From assembly GCA_017464085.1 (NCBI GenBank), contig JAFUEE010000029.1, positions 1 through 47,590 of the forward strand: 47,590 nucleotides of DNA, read 5' to 3'. Within the stretch, counting starts at the first letter, position 1. Every line of letters begins with the position of its first letter. Below the pieces are notes generated by a model that ran no database searches, was not told the origin of the DNA, and saw only the letters and a program-made list of their open reading frames with translations. Source of the DNA: Pseudomonadota bacterium (GTDB lineage Bacteria; Myxococcota_A; Bradymonadia; UBA4248). The translations under genes and the position numbers were made by a program. Below, one piece after another: positions 7,127 through 14,249 of this stretch.

Positions 7127-9208
7127 ATGGAACATACCGAAGAGAAACAAAAACAGGCAGAATTATCGCAGGACAGCGCGCCCGTCCAGGGCGGCGGACA
7201 GACAGCAGCCGAGCCAGACCCTCAGGTACAGAATGCACAAAAAACGCAGAACGCCCCGCAGCAGCAGGGCGTCGATCTCGCGCATGGCAACACCTCCGAG
7301 CTGATCGCCAGGGGCGAATCGATGACCGACGGCAACGACCCCTACACAGCGATGAACTACTATGTCCCGGAATATGATGATCCATTGAGCGCATATTTCG
7401 GCAAGATCAATGGTCGCTTCATTACCGAGTATTCTTTTGGCGAACTTGATGCACTCAGCCCGGAACAAGGCTATGTGAACATGACAATCAGCTATACGGA
7501 TGGCGACCCTGACCGCAATGTGAATGCCTCGCTGTTCGCGCTCGGTAAATACCAGATGGTTCCGAGCGTTCGCATGTCGGCCATGGCTTGCGTCGGGCTT
7601 TCAGAATCAGCGCCATTTTCGCCACAAAACCAGGATCTCTGCTTCACCAATTATTTGATTGTCGAGAAGCGCCCGGCAGTCATGGCGTACCTGAGTGGCG
7701 AAAGTGACGACATTGAAGAAGCCGCGCTCGAAATCGCGATGGAGTGGGCCGCCGTCGGCATATCCCCCAATGAAACGACAGCCAGAGGCGAATACGGCAG
7801 TTACGATGGCCTGACCAGCTATTATAACGGTGTCGGCGACAACGCAGCCAGCGTGTCGTACGAAGAAATCAAAGCCGCGCTGTGCGCGGACAGGGCCGCC
7901 ATTGAAAGCGGCGGTATTGCATCGCATACAGCCGTGACCTCGATGAACACGCCGGAAAGCATTTATCCGTCGGATCATACCGCCCCTCAGGCAAATCAGG
8001 CCAGCGAGAGCAATGCCGCAGAGCCGGTCTCGACAAACATCGATATCGATACAGCAGTGACATTCAACCGCATGTATGGCTACACGCCCGATACCTGGGT
8101 CGAGATTCAGCGCGGCATCGGCATGCCCGAATACGAAGTTGACGGCGATGTCGGTCCTGTCACCTCGCAAGCTATCGCAAACTGGCAGGCTTCGCGCGGA
8201 TTTCCGAGCTCAGATGTCGATGGCATTTGCGGCCCGATGACGCTTGATGCCATTCGCTCAGGCATGCCGGCCGTCAGTGCAGCCATTGCACAGGATCCTG
8301 CCGTTCAGCAGGCCGCACAGCCTGAAACGCCCGCGCCCGCGCCGACTCAGACAGATGCTCCCGCACAACAGCCCGCTCCGGCCCCTGCGCCCACACAAAC
8401 CCAACCCGCCGATGCTGCACTCCTCTCCCCAGATGAAGTTCAGACCGCGCTCGACTGGAATATCGCACGCGACTACGCACCCGAAACAATCATGCTCATT
8501 CAGTCCTCCATCGGCGCGCCGCAAACCGGCTCCTTCTGCGCGGCAGATATACAGAAAATCGCCGCATGGCAAAAGCTTTATGGGCTTCCCGAAATCGATG
8601 GCATGTTCGGAAATCAGGCCATGAGGGTCTCCACCATCAAGCCAAAATTCAACCACGCGCTCTATCATTATCTTGGAAGCGATACGCCGGCCTGGTGCGA
8701 TCAGCATGGCTTTATCACCTCAGCTTCCATTGATGATCTTCAAGGCGATTTCAGAGAATCAGCCAGAAAAGTCGTGGAAGGCATCCGCGCCGCAGGCGGA
8801 GACGTCGGCGTGAATGTGACATTCCGACACCATGTCCGCGCAGCAATCATGAACTTCTGCGTCGAACTTAATAAGAGCAAGGTTGAAGGTGTCTTTGCAG
8901 AACACGGCGTCGATGTGGACGGCGATTGGAGCGGCGCAGCAGCTGCGCGCGATGCCTTCGGGCTCGGCAATAACCCTGCTGCCGTTTTCTCCAATCATAT
9001 CTACGGACTCGCGATAGATATGTATATCGACTACTTGCCCGATCAGTTCGTCTGTGGCAGCGAAGTGGTCTATACAGGCGGCAATCAGGGCGACTGGGTA
9101 GCCAACGCGGCAGAACTTGACAGATGCCTGCGAAATTATGCCATCGGCGATAACTTCCACTGGTTCGGATATGGTGACACAATTCACTGGTCCTATAACG
9201 GCGGGTAA
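7127..9208 (+). CDS. Multidomain peptidoglycan hydrolase (muramidase-like, 2 PG-binding, M15 peptidase), copy 2
   Basis: The 693-residue paralogue of the 2485 gene has the same domain order. It begins with a polar Gln/Ala-rich tail (about 1-50), with no signal peptide. The muramidase-like domain has likely catalytic E64 in IARGES and GKYQMVP. Two peptidoglycan-binding-like modules follow (around 310-377 and 440-500), separated by a long Ala/Pro/Thr/Gln linker. The M15 metallopeptidase domain has SNHIYGLAID (H624, D631) and HW (H687). The tail-to-domain junction DLAHGN-SEL-ARGES is shared with copy 1, while the linkers differ, so both copies look functional and maintained rather than freshly duplicated. 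AAGGAG at 7113-7118 sets the ATG at 7127. A terminator follows at 9229. It is probably a partner or alternative cargo of the same system as copy 1. Confidence 0.87.
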   Translation: MEHTEEKQKQAELSQDSAPVQGGGQTAAEPDPQVQNAQKTQNAPQQQGVDLAHGNTSELIARGESMTDGNDPYTAMNYYVPEYDDPLSAYFGKINGRFITEYSFGELDALSPEQGYVNMTISYTDGDPDRNVNASLFALGKYQMVPSVRMSAMACVGLSESAPFSPQNQDLCFTNYLIVEKRPAVMAYLSGESDDIEEAALEIAMEWAAVGISPNETTARGEYGSYDGLTSYYNGVGDNAASVSYEEIKAALCADRAAIESGGIASHTAVTSMNTPESIYPSDHTAPQANQASESNAAEPVSTNIDIDTAVTFNRMYGYTPDTWVEIQRGIGMPEYEVDGDVGPVTSQAIANWQASRGFPSSDVDGICGPMTLDAIRSGMPAVSAAIAQDPAVQQAAQPETPAPAPTQTDAPAQQPAPAPAPTQTQPADAALLSPDEVQTALDWNIARDYAPETIMLIQSSIGAPQTGSFCAADIQKIAAWQKLYGLPEIDGMFGNQAMRVSTIKPKFNHALYHYLGSDTPAWCDQHGFITSASIDDLQGDFRESARKVVEGIRAAGGDVGVNVTFRHHVRAAIMNFCVELNKSKVEGVFAEHGVDVDGDWSGAAAARDAFGLGNNPAAVFSNHIYGLAIDMYIDYLPDQFVCGSEVVYTGGNQGDWVANAAELDRCLRNYAIGDNFHWFGYGDTIHWSYNGG

Positions 9209-9228
9209 TTCATACATGATTTAATTCC

Positions 9229-9256
9229 AAACGCGCCTCAGGGCGCGTTTTTTTTA
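9229..9256 (+). terminator. Rho-independent terminator
   Basis: AAACGCGCC (9229-9237), loop TCAG, GGCGCGTTT (9242-9250), then a continuing T run. It ends the 7127 gene. A very AT-rich stretch (9256-9290) and a TATAAT at 9309-9314 follow; the latter is a possible -10 box for the next gene, though the nearest TTGCCA (9289-9294) is only 14 bases away. Confidence 0.88.
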
Positions 9257-9369
9257 TTCTTATATATTTATTTATATATATCAATCTTTTGCCAAGCCGC
9301 CAAACTTCTATAATATAAGCATTCTGTGCAAACGCACAGCAAGACGATCATTTGCCAGGAGGTATGAAG

Positions 9370-10866
9370 ATGAGGATGGTTTGGATGCCGGGTTTATTTG
9401 CGCTCTGCCTGGGCTGTGCCGCAACAGCAGGCGAACAGTCCGCGCAATCTCCGACGAATGACCAAGCGGTGACTGACACAGCACAGGCTTTCCAAACGAC
9501 ACAGGCACCAGAACCGGAAATGCCCGCACGCTCCCCGGCCCCTGCGAACACAGGCATTTCCCCTGCACAGACAACTGAAAATATACAATCTCAGCAAGCT
9601 CACATGCCAGAAAATGCCACAATACAGAATGACAATGCAGCAGAGCATACCGCAAATCCGCCAGAAACACCGCCCCAAGCAGACATAGCCCTGAACACAG
9701 ATCCCGCTGAAATTACACAAAATCCGCCCGAAACACAGCCCCGAACAGACACATCTCTGAACACAGATACGCCCGAAGACAAACATGAGCCGCCCCCCCC
9801 GGAAGCTCATGCGGCGGATATATTGCAGCCAGCACAGGCAGATCCAGAAGCGATCAAAGCACTGCACACAGAGGCTGACTGGTTCGTCCCGGAGGCTTCC
9901 AGAAAATGGTACAAACAAACCTCGCGCCACGCCAACCGCAAATATCTCTCTGAATACTTCAAGCTGATCGGCTACGAAGTCCCAAAACACACGTACGCAC
10001 TGATCGCGCCGCTCCAGACGCGCGGGGACAAGCTCTCGATGCAGTACTATTCTTATCTGAGCACAGCTTTTGAATACTCCATGACCAAGGACGGCGAAGA
10101 AAAATACTGGCCTGCCTCCACAGTCAAGCTCGCCGCTGCAGTCATGGCCCTGCTCAAACTGCGCGAATACAAAGCTGGCAGCAAGTCGGTCGTCAGTTTT
10201 ACAGACCTCGAAGGTCACTACGAAGACACCGTTGAAAAGCTCTGCCGAGATGCGATTATTCCAAGCAACAACACAGCCTACAACCGCCTGATGGAAATCG
10301 CCGGGTTTGACGAGATCAATGACCATTACCTGCGCGAGGTATTCCATTTTCCCAAAATGGTCCTTCAGCGACGCTATGTCCGCCACCGCCCAGAAGACAG
10401 CCTGCGCGACTCCCCAGAGATCCAGTTTTCAGATGGCAATGTGAACGGCACGATTCCAGAGCGTCACAGCTCGGGAAAAATGCGTCCAGAATGCCCGAGA
10501 GAAAGCAATTGCACGACACTCGCTGAACTCGGGGAAGTCATGTTCCGCGTTGTCCTGCACGAAGAGCTCCCCAAAAAGCGCCAGCTCGCGCTTCCTTCGG
10601 CTGAAATCAATATGCTTCGAGAAGCACTGGTCAAAGCGCCATCCTGTATCGGTGACGGCATCACGGCCGCCATGGGCCCCGGTATAACCATATATAACAA
10701 GGGCGGCAAAGTGATCGGTGACGACCGCCTGGAAGTTGCCGTCGTAAGCACCCCAGACAAGCGCGAACGCTACCTCGTCGCCCTATCCATGCCCTATTAT
10801 GAAGGCGTCGAAAAAGAGACCAACCGTCTCGCGATGCACCTCATCTCCGCCATGCGCGCAAGATAA
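9370..10866 (+). CDS. Beta-lactamase/transpeptidase-fold serine hydrolase, probable lipoprotein
   Basis: The 498-residue protein starts with a short hydrophobic leader ending ALCLGC, a weak lipobox, so it is probably a lipoprotein. A long Pro/Glu/Thr/Asn-rich stalk (about 20-155) leads to a class A beta-lactamase-like domain. Its three motifs are visible: S250-TVK253 (SxxK), S299-N-N301 (SxN) and K444-G-G446 at the KTG position. Such domains act on penicillin-type or peptidoglycan substrates, but the family also holds esterases and non-hydrolytic binders, and Gly instead of Thr/Ser in KTG leaves the activity open. ATG codons at 9352, 9364 and 9370 are in frame; 9370 lies 7 bases after AGGAGG (9357-9362). 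Following the hydrolase-ATPase-hydrolase set, it may protect or remodel the producer's own wall (inference). Confidence 0.75.
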   Translation: MRMVWMPGLFALCLGCAATAGEQSAQSPTNDQAVTDTAQAFQTTQAPEPEMPARSPAPANTGISPAQTTENIQSQQAHMPENATIQNDNAAEHTANPPETPPQADIALNTDPAEITQNPPETQPRTDTSLNTDTPEDKHEPPPPEAHAADILQPAQADPEAIKALHTEADWFVPEASRKWYKQTSRHANRKYLSEYFKLIGYEVPKHTYALIAPLQTRGDKLSMQYYSYLSTAFEYSMTKDGEEKYWPASTVKLAAAVMALLKLREYKAGSKSVVSFTDLEGHYEDTVEKLCRDAIIPSNNTAYNRLMEIAGFDEINDHYLREVFHFPKMVLQRRYVRHRPEDSLRDSPEIQFSDGNVNGTIPERHSSGKMRPECPRESNCTTLAELGEVMFRVVLHEELPKKRQLALPSAEINMLREALVKAPSCIGDGITAAMGPGITIYNKGGKVIGDDRLEVAVVSTPDKRERYLVALSMPYYEGVEKETNRLAMHLISAMRAR

Positions 10867-10886
10867 TTTTGTGTGGAGAGAGAGTT

Positions 10887-10935
10887 TGTGGGGGAAACCC
10901 TTTCTTTGGTGCCCAAAGAAAGGGTTTCCCCCACA
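10887..10935. repeat. Perfect 23-bp inverted repeat with 3-base loop
   Basis: Arms 10887-10909 and 10913-10935 are exact reverse complements around the loop TGC. The arms are built from G5, A3, C3, T3 blocks. It is followed by C-rich sequence and not by a T tract, so it is not a classical terminator. It begins 21 bases after the stop of the serine hydrolase gene and may insulate it from the next operon or mark an inserted element. Confidence 0.9.
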
Positions 10936-10974
10936 CCCCCTTCCTAAAGAAAGGCTGTGAACAAGCATTTGGAC

Positions 10975-11049
10975 GGAATTTCGTTTGGGATGCCTGGCAT
11001 CTGGGCGGAGTTTCGTCTGGGATGCCTGGCGCCTGGGCGGAGTTTTGTC
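10975..11049. repeat. 32-bp direct repeats
   Basis: Two tandem 32-base units (10975-11006 and 11007-11038), differing at four positions, plus a third partial unit (11039-11049). The unit begins GGARTTTCGTYTGGGATGCC. The stretch has no plausible ORF with a ribosome site. It lies in the 431-base gap between the serine hydrolase and the ATPase operon. Confidence 0.75.
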
Positions 11050-11082
11050 GAAGCGGAAGCATGCGCTTGCAACAGCGGCGCG

Positions 11083-11147
11083 TATCGGCAATGCCGATAA
11101 CGGCGCCTAGAAATGGCGGCGCGTATTGGCAAAGCCAATAGCGGCGC
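11083..11147. repeat. Two compound hairpins (TAT/ATA family, inverted)
   Basis: Inner stems TATCGGC/GCCGATA (11083-11099) and TATTGGC/GCCAATA (11124-11140), each preceded by an unpaired G. The outer stems are short or mismatched, so these are weaker copies. They lie about 150-200 bases upstream of the ATPase start at 11298. Confidence 0.65.
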
Positions 11148-11297
11148 ACGCCGGACGTGTGAAGCGCCCTGGCGCAAAACAGTCCGGCAGCAGACAAACT
11201 TGAACGCCACACATTGCACGAAAGTTGTATTATTGATAGAAAGGAAAAATTCCTGTTGTCAGGAGTAGGCTAAAACCTGAGATGGAGGAGCGTTATC

Positions 11298-12923
11298 ATG
11301 GTCGAAAAGGACAATTGTCGCGAAATTCTTTCAGCTGCACTGAGCGCGCATGTGAGCGAGATCCGAATCTTCTGGAGAGAGACCGGAATCTCGTGCCGCT
11401 GGCTAGTGCCGGACGGCGTTCACTGCTATGTGGATGAGGATGCCGTCGAGCACCTGAGGGCATTCAAGGAAAAAGCACGCGACGTGATTAAGAGTGAGAG
11501 CGTCTGCCAACAATGGCTTGAAAGATGCGCACCTCTGGTGGAGAGCGCCGAAGTCGGCGTGATGCCATTCCCGCTGCGCACGCTGACCTGGCTGTTGCGC
11601 GTGATCGAGAGCCCGCACCGAGACGACATGGAAATCGATTCATGGAACCTGTATCTGTGGAGTGTCCGCGTGAATGAGCTACCCAGCCATATCATGCAGA
11701 TCCTGCAAGGGCATATCGAGATCCAGGCGAAGCAGGCGCTGATTGACTTTGACACACTGATGACGCGCTTCGATGAGGCGCTCAACGCAATTTACCCGAA
11801 GAACTCAGAAAAGCTCAAGCAGAGCGAACAGATCATGATGATGCGGCGCTTCGACCGCCTGAGACGCTTCAAGAACCTTGTATTTTATGGTGCGGCAAAT
11901 ATCGGCAAGGCCAATCTTTCCAAGCAGCTTCTGAGTGCCTGGAGAGCGATGACAGGGAGAGAGATCGGGATGCACTGCGTGACCGTGTTCCATTCGAACA
12001 TGAGTTACGAGAATATGGTCGAGCGCCGCGTGACGACAGACTGCCTGAGCGTCCGGCCGACGATTGATCACTGCGCGCCTCGCGTGATCGCTCACCACAT
12101 CGCGGACGCGAAATATTATTTTGAGCCGTTTGCCAACGACGACATCCAGGAAGGCCAGTTCCTGGCGCTCTGCCGTGCAGCGGCCTACAATCCTGATAAG
12201 GATTTCGTGTTCATCATAGACAATATCGACGAAGCACATCTTGAAGACGTGTTTGGCGAAGTTTCCCACATGTTCGACAGTTTTGCGCGTGTGCCGTGGA
12301 AACCCGGCGCCAACAGCGGTGCCTGGAACCTTGAGGCCCCTGGCGCGCGCTCCATTCGCCTGAGCCAGAGTAACCGCGTATTTTTCATTCCTGCCAATGT
12401 CTATATCATCGGCACGGCCATCGAAGCCAATCTCTTCGCAGGCAAAGTGGACGACCACCTGTTCCAGACGTTCGCAGTTGAGTATATGCAGCCGAAATCG
12501 GCCGACGAGCTTCGCGACCTGATGCTTGCGAGCCGCACCAAATCCGCATACGCACGCCTCGAACAATACGTCGAGCACAGCGTCAACCTTTGGCACCAGA
12601 TTAACGACATCCTGGTCGCCCTCGGCGGCCACCGCAACATCATCGGATACGGCCCGCTGCTCTCCATGTGCGAGGAAATCCTTCAAAGCAGCGATGTCCA
12701 CGACGCCAACCGGCTCGTCCTAGGCACCTGGCGTTACCGCATGCTTCCGCCCATCCGCGCCAAAATGGAACAGATGCTCCATGGGACGGATGCCCAGCGG
12801 AGAGCCCTTGAGATGATCATCGAATGCCTCAATCAATCCTGGCTTCGCGTGCATCTTGAGATCGAGGGCATGCCCGGCAGCGAATCCATTTATATGAGTT
12901 TCGAGTCTGAATTTGTCCTGTAA
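11298..12923 (+). CDS. MoxR/McrB-like AAA protein with degenerate catalytic motifs
   Basis: The 541-residue protein has an N-terminal domain of unknown fold (1-190) and a McrB/MoxR-like AAA domain. The domain is recognisable but its key residues have changed. The P-loop is G198-AANIG-K204-A205, where Ser/Thr is expected after Lys. The Walker B line VFIID308-N309 has Asn where the catalytic Glu should be, and is followed by the family-typical VFGEV. The sensor-1-like VYIIGTA is present, but the downstream RRRF arginine-finger pattern of McrB reads HLFQTF. Nucleotide hydrolysis is therefore doubtful. The gene heads a three-gene operon with DUF58 and transglutaminase genes, the usual MoxR context. 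GGAGGAG lies about 8 bases before the ATG. Its role may be scaffolding or binding rather than ATP-driven remodelling (inference). Confidence 0.75.
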   Translation: MVEKDNCREILSAALSAHVSEIRIFWRETGISCRWLVPDGVHCYVDEDAVEHLRAFKEKARDVIKSESVCQQWLERCAPLVESAEVGVMPFPLRTLTWLLRVIESPHRDDMEIDSWNLYLWSVRVNELPSHIMQILQGHIEIQAKQALIDFDTLMTRFDEALNAIYPKNSEKLKQSEQIMMMRRFDRLRRFKNLVFYGAANIGKANLSKQLLSAWRAMTGREIGMHCVTVFHSNMSYENMVERRVTTDCLSVRPTIDHCAPRVIAHHIADAKYYFEPFANDDIQEGQFLALCRAAAYNPDKDFVFIIDNIDEAHLEDVFGEVSHMFDSFARVPWKPGANSGAWNLEAPGARSIRLSQSNRVFFIPANVYIIGTAIEANLFAGKVDDHLFQTFAVEYMQPKSADELRDLMLASRTKSAYARLEQYVEHSVNLWHQINDILVALGGHRNIIGYGPLLSMCEEILQSSDVHDANRLVLGTWRYRMLPPIRAKMEQMLHGTDAQRRALEMIIECLNQSWLRVHLEIEGMPGSESIYMSFESEFVL

Positions 12924-12935
12924 GACTAAAAACGT

Positions 12936-14249
12936 ATGAACTGGTTAAAGAAAATAGATACAGTGCCGCGCCTCAAACTGGCCGTTGCAGCGGTCCAGAG
13001 CGGCTTCCGCATCGCGCGCGGCCTGTTCCCGATGACATGGATGTCCGTCCTCATCGCGGCATTTATATATTACGTATGGTTTTGGGAAGTGAGCGCGCAC
13101 GCCAACCAGATTCTGTTTGCGGCAGTGCTTCTGTGGGTGTTCGCTTTCTGCATCTTCCTCCTCTTCACCATAGCGGGCGCCAGCCTCGTGTTTTTCATGA
13201 CACGCAAAAAAAACAAGGGCATCAGCTTTGAAGAGGCGAACGAAGTGGGCGGAAGGCTTGCCTCTCCATACCGCATATTCTATCCTTTTTTTATGCCGTT
13301 CATATCAACAGAGATCGAGCTTCTGAACACGTCATTCGAGCGCCGCAACGCGCGTAAAGGCGTATGGGCCGGAGAGACGCTTCACCCGACCGGGAGAGGG
13401 CGCTTCTCACAGCTCTCTCGCAAGGTCACGGTCCGTGATATATTCGGGATGACCGAGATTTCGTTCACGCTCTCGCAGCCCGTCAGTCTTGTGATACAGC
13501 CAGCCAAGGGCCAGTTCGAGCTCATCTCGCTGCAAACCCGCGCTTCCGGCGACGGATATTCGCATCCAGAGGGCGATCCGCGCGGAGAGCTTGTGGAGAT
13601 GCGGCGATATCAGGCGGGAGACCCATTGCGGCTGGTGCTCTGGAAAGTCTTTGCGCGCAGCCGCAAGCTCGTCGTCCGCGCCCCTGAGCCCGCGATTGTC
13701 GAAGAACAGGACGTATTCGTCTATTTCATCTCCGGAGATCAGGACGAAAATTCCGCGACACTGGCCCGCTCCTTCCTTTCCTCGCTCGGCCGCGAAGAGA
13801 GCAAGGACATGTATTTTGCGGCAGACGGCGCCAGACGCCTCGTCAGCGACGAACACGAGGGCATGTCCGACCTCATCGATTCGGCGGCACATCGCAGCGA
13901 GGGCGGGCAAGGGCTCAACGAAATCGCGCCGCTCGTCAAGCCGTCTGCCATGGCACACTGCTTCATCCTTGTGCCGAACAAGCCCGGCCCATGGGTCGAA
14001 CAGATCAAGATTTTCATCGAGCAGTATCATATAGAGCCGACATTCATCACGTCCGTCAGTGACAAGTTTATGAATTCAGCCAAACAAGAGCGCGGCACGC
14101 TTAAGAGGATACTGTTCAATCAGCCCAAACCGGATCTTGAAATCAGCGATTACCATGCGCTCTGCAAGACGCTGAGCGGCTTCGGCACGGTAGAGATCGT
14201 TGACGTGACGACAGGCGCCAGCAAAGTGTACACAGGAGAATCCGCATGA
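12936..14249 (+). CDS. DUF58 domain membrane protein
   Basis: The 437-residue protein has two membrane segments (about 33-54 and 62-88) and a DUF58 domain. The family signature is GELVEMRRYQAGDPLRLVLW, followed by KVFARSRKLVVR (about 216-248). DUF58 proteins are routinely encoded between a MoxR-type ATPase and a transglutaminase-like membrane protein, as here, and are thought to work with them at the envelope. Only 12 bases separate it from the upstream gene, with no strong ribosome site, so translation is probably coupled. Its end overlaps the next start by four bases (ATGA). Confidence 0.88.
   Translation: MNWLKKIDTVPRLKLAVAAVQSGFRIARGLFPMTWMSVLIAAFIYYVWFWEVSAHANQILFAAVLLWVFAFCIFLLFTIAGASLVFFMTRKKNKGISFEEANEVGGRLASPYRIFYPFFMPFISTEIELLNTSFERRNARKGVWAGETLHPTGRGRFSQLSRKVTVRDIFGMTEISFTLSQPVSLVIQPAKGQFELISLQTRASGDGYSHPEGDPRGELVEMRRYQAGDPLRLVLWKVFARSRKLVVRAPEPAIVEEQDVFVYFISGDQDENSATLARSFLSSLGREESKDMYFAADGARRLVSDEHEGMSDLIDSAAHRSEGGQGLNEIAPLVKPSAMAHCFILVPNKPGPWVEQIKIFIEQYHIEPTFITSVSDKFMNSAKQERGTLKRILFNQPKPDLEISDYHALCKTLSGFGTVEIVDVTTGASKVYTGESA

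Noticed and set aside
2485..9208. Interpreting the two hydrolases as a prophage lysis cassette
   Set aside because: Muramidase-like and M15 domains do occur in phage endolysins, but there is no holin, spanin, structural or integrase gene nearby, and the proteins are much larger than usual endolysins.
9394..10386. A 330-codon minus-strand open frame opposite the serine hydrolase gene
   Set aside because: The Cys/Phe/Val/Gly-rich product is a reverse reading of the Pro/Glu/Thr stalk; the sense strand has SxxK and SxN motifs and a ribosome site.
10887..10935. Long inverted repeat as an intrinsic terminator
   Set aside because: There is no T tract on either side; C-rich sequence follows. Kept as an inverted repeat only.
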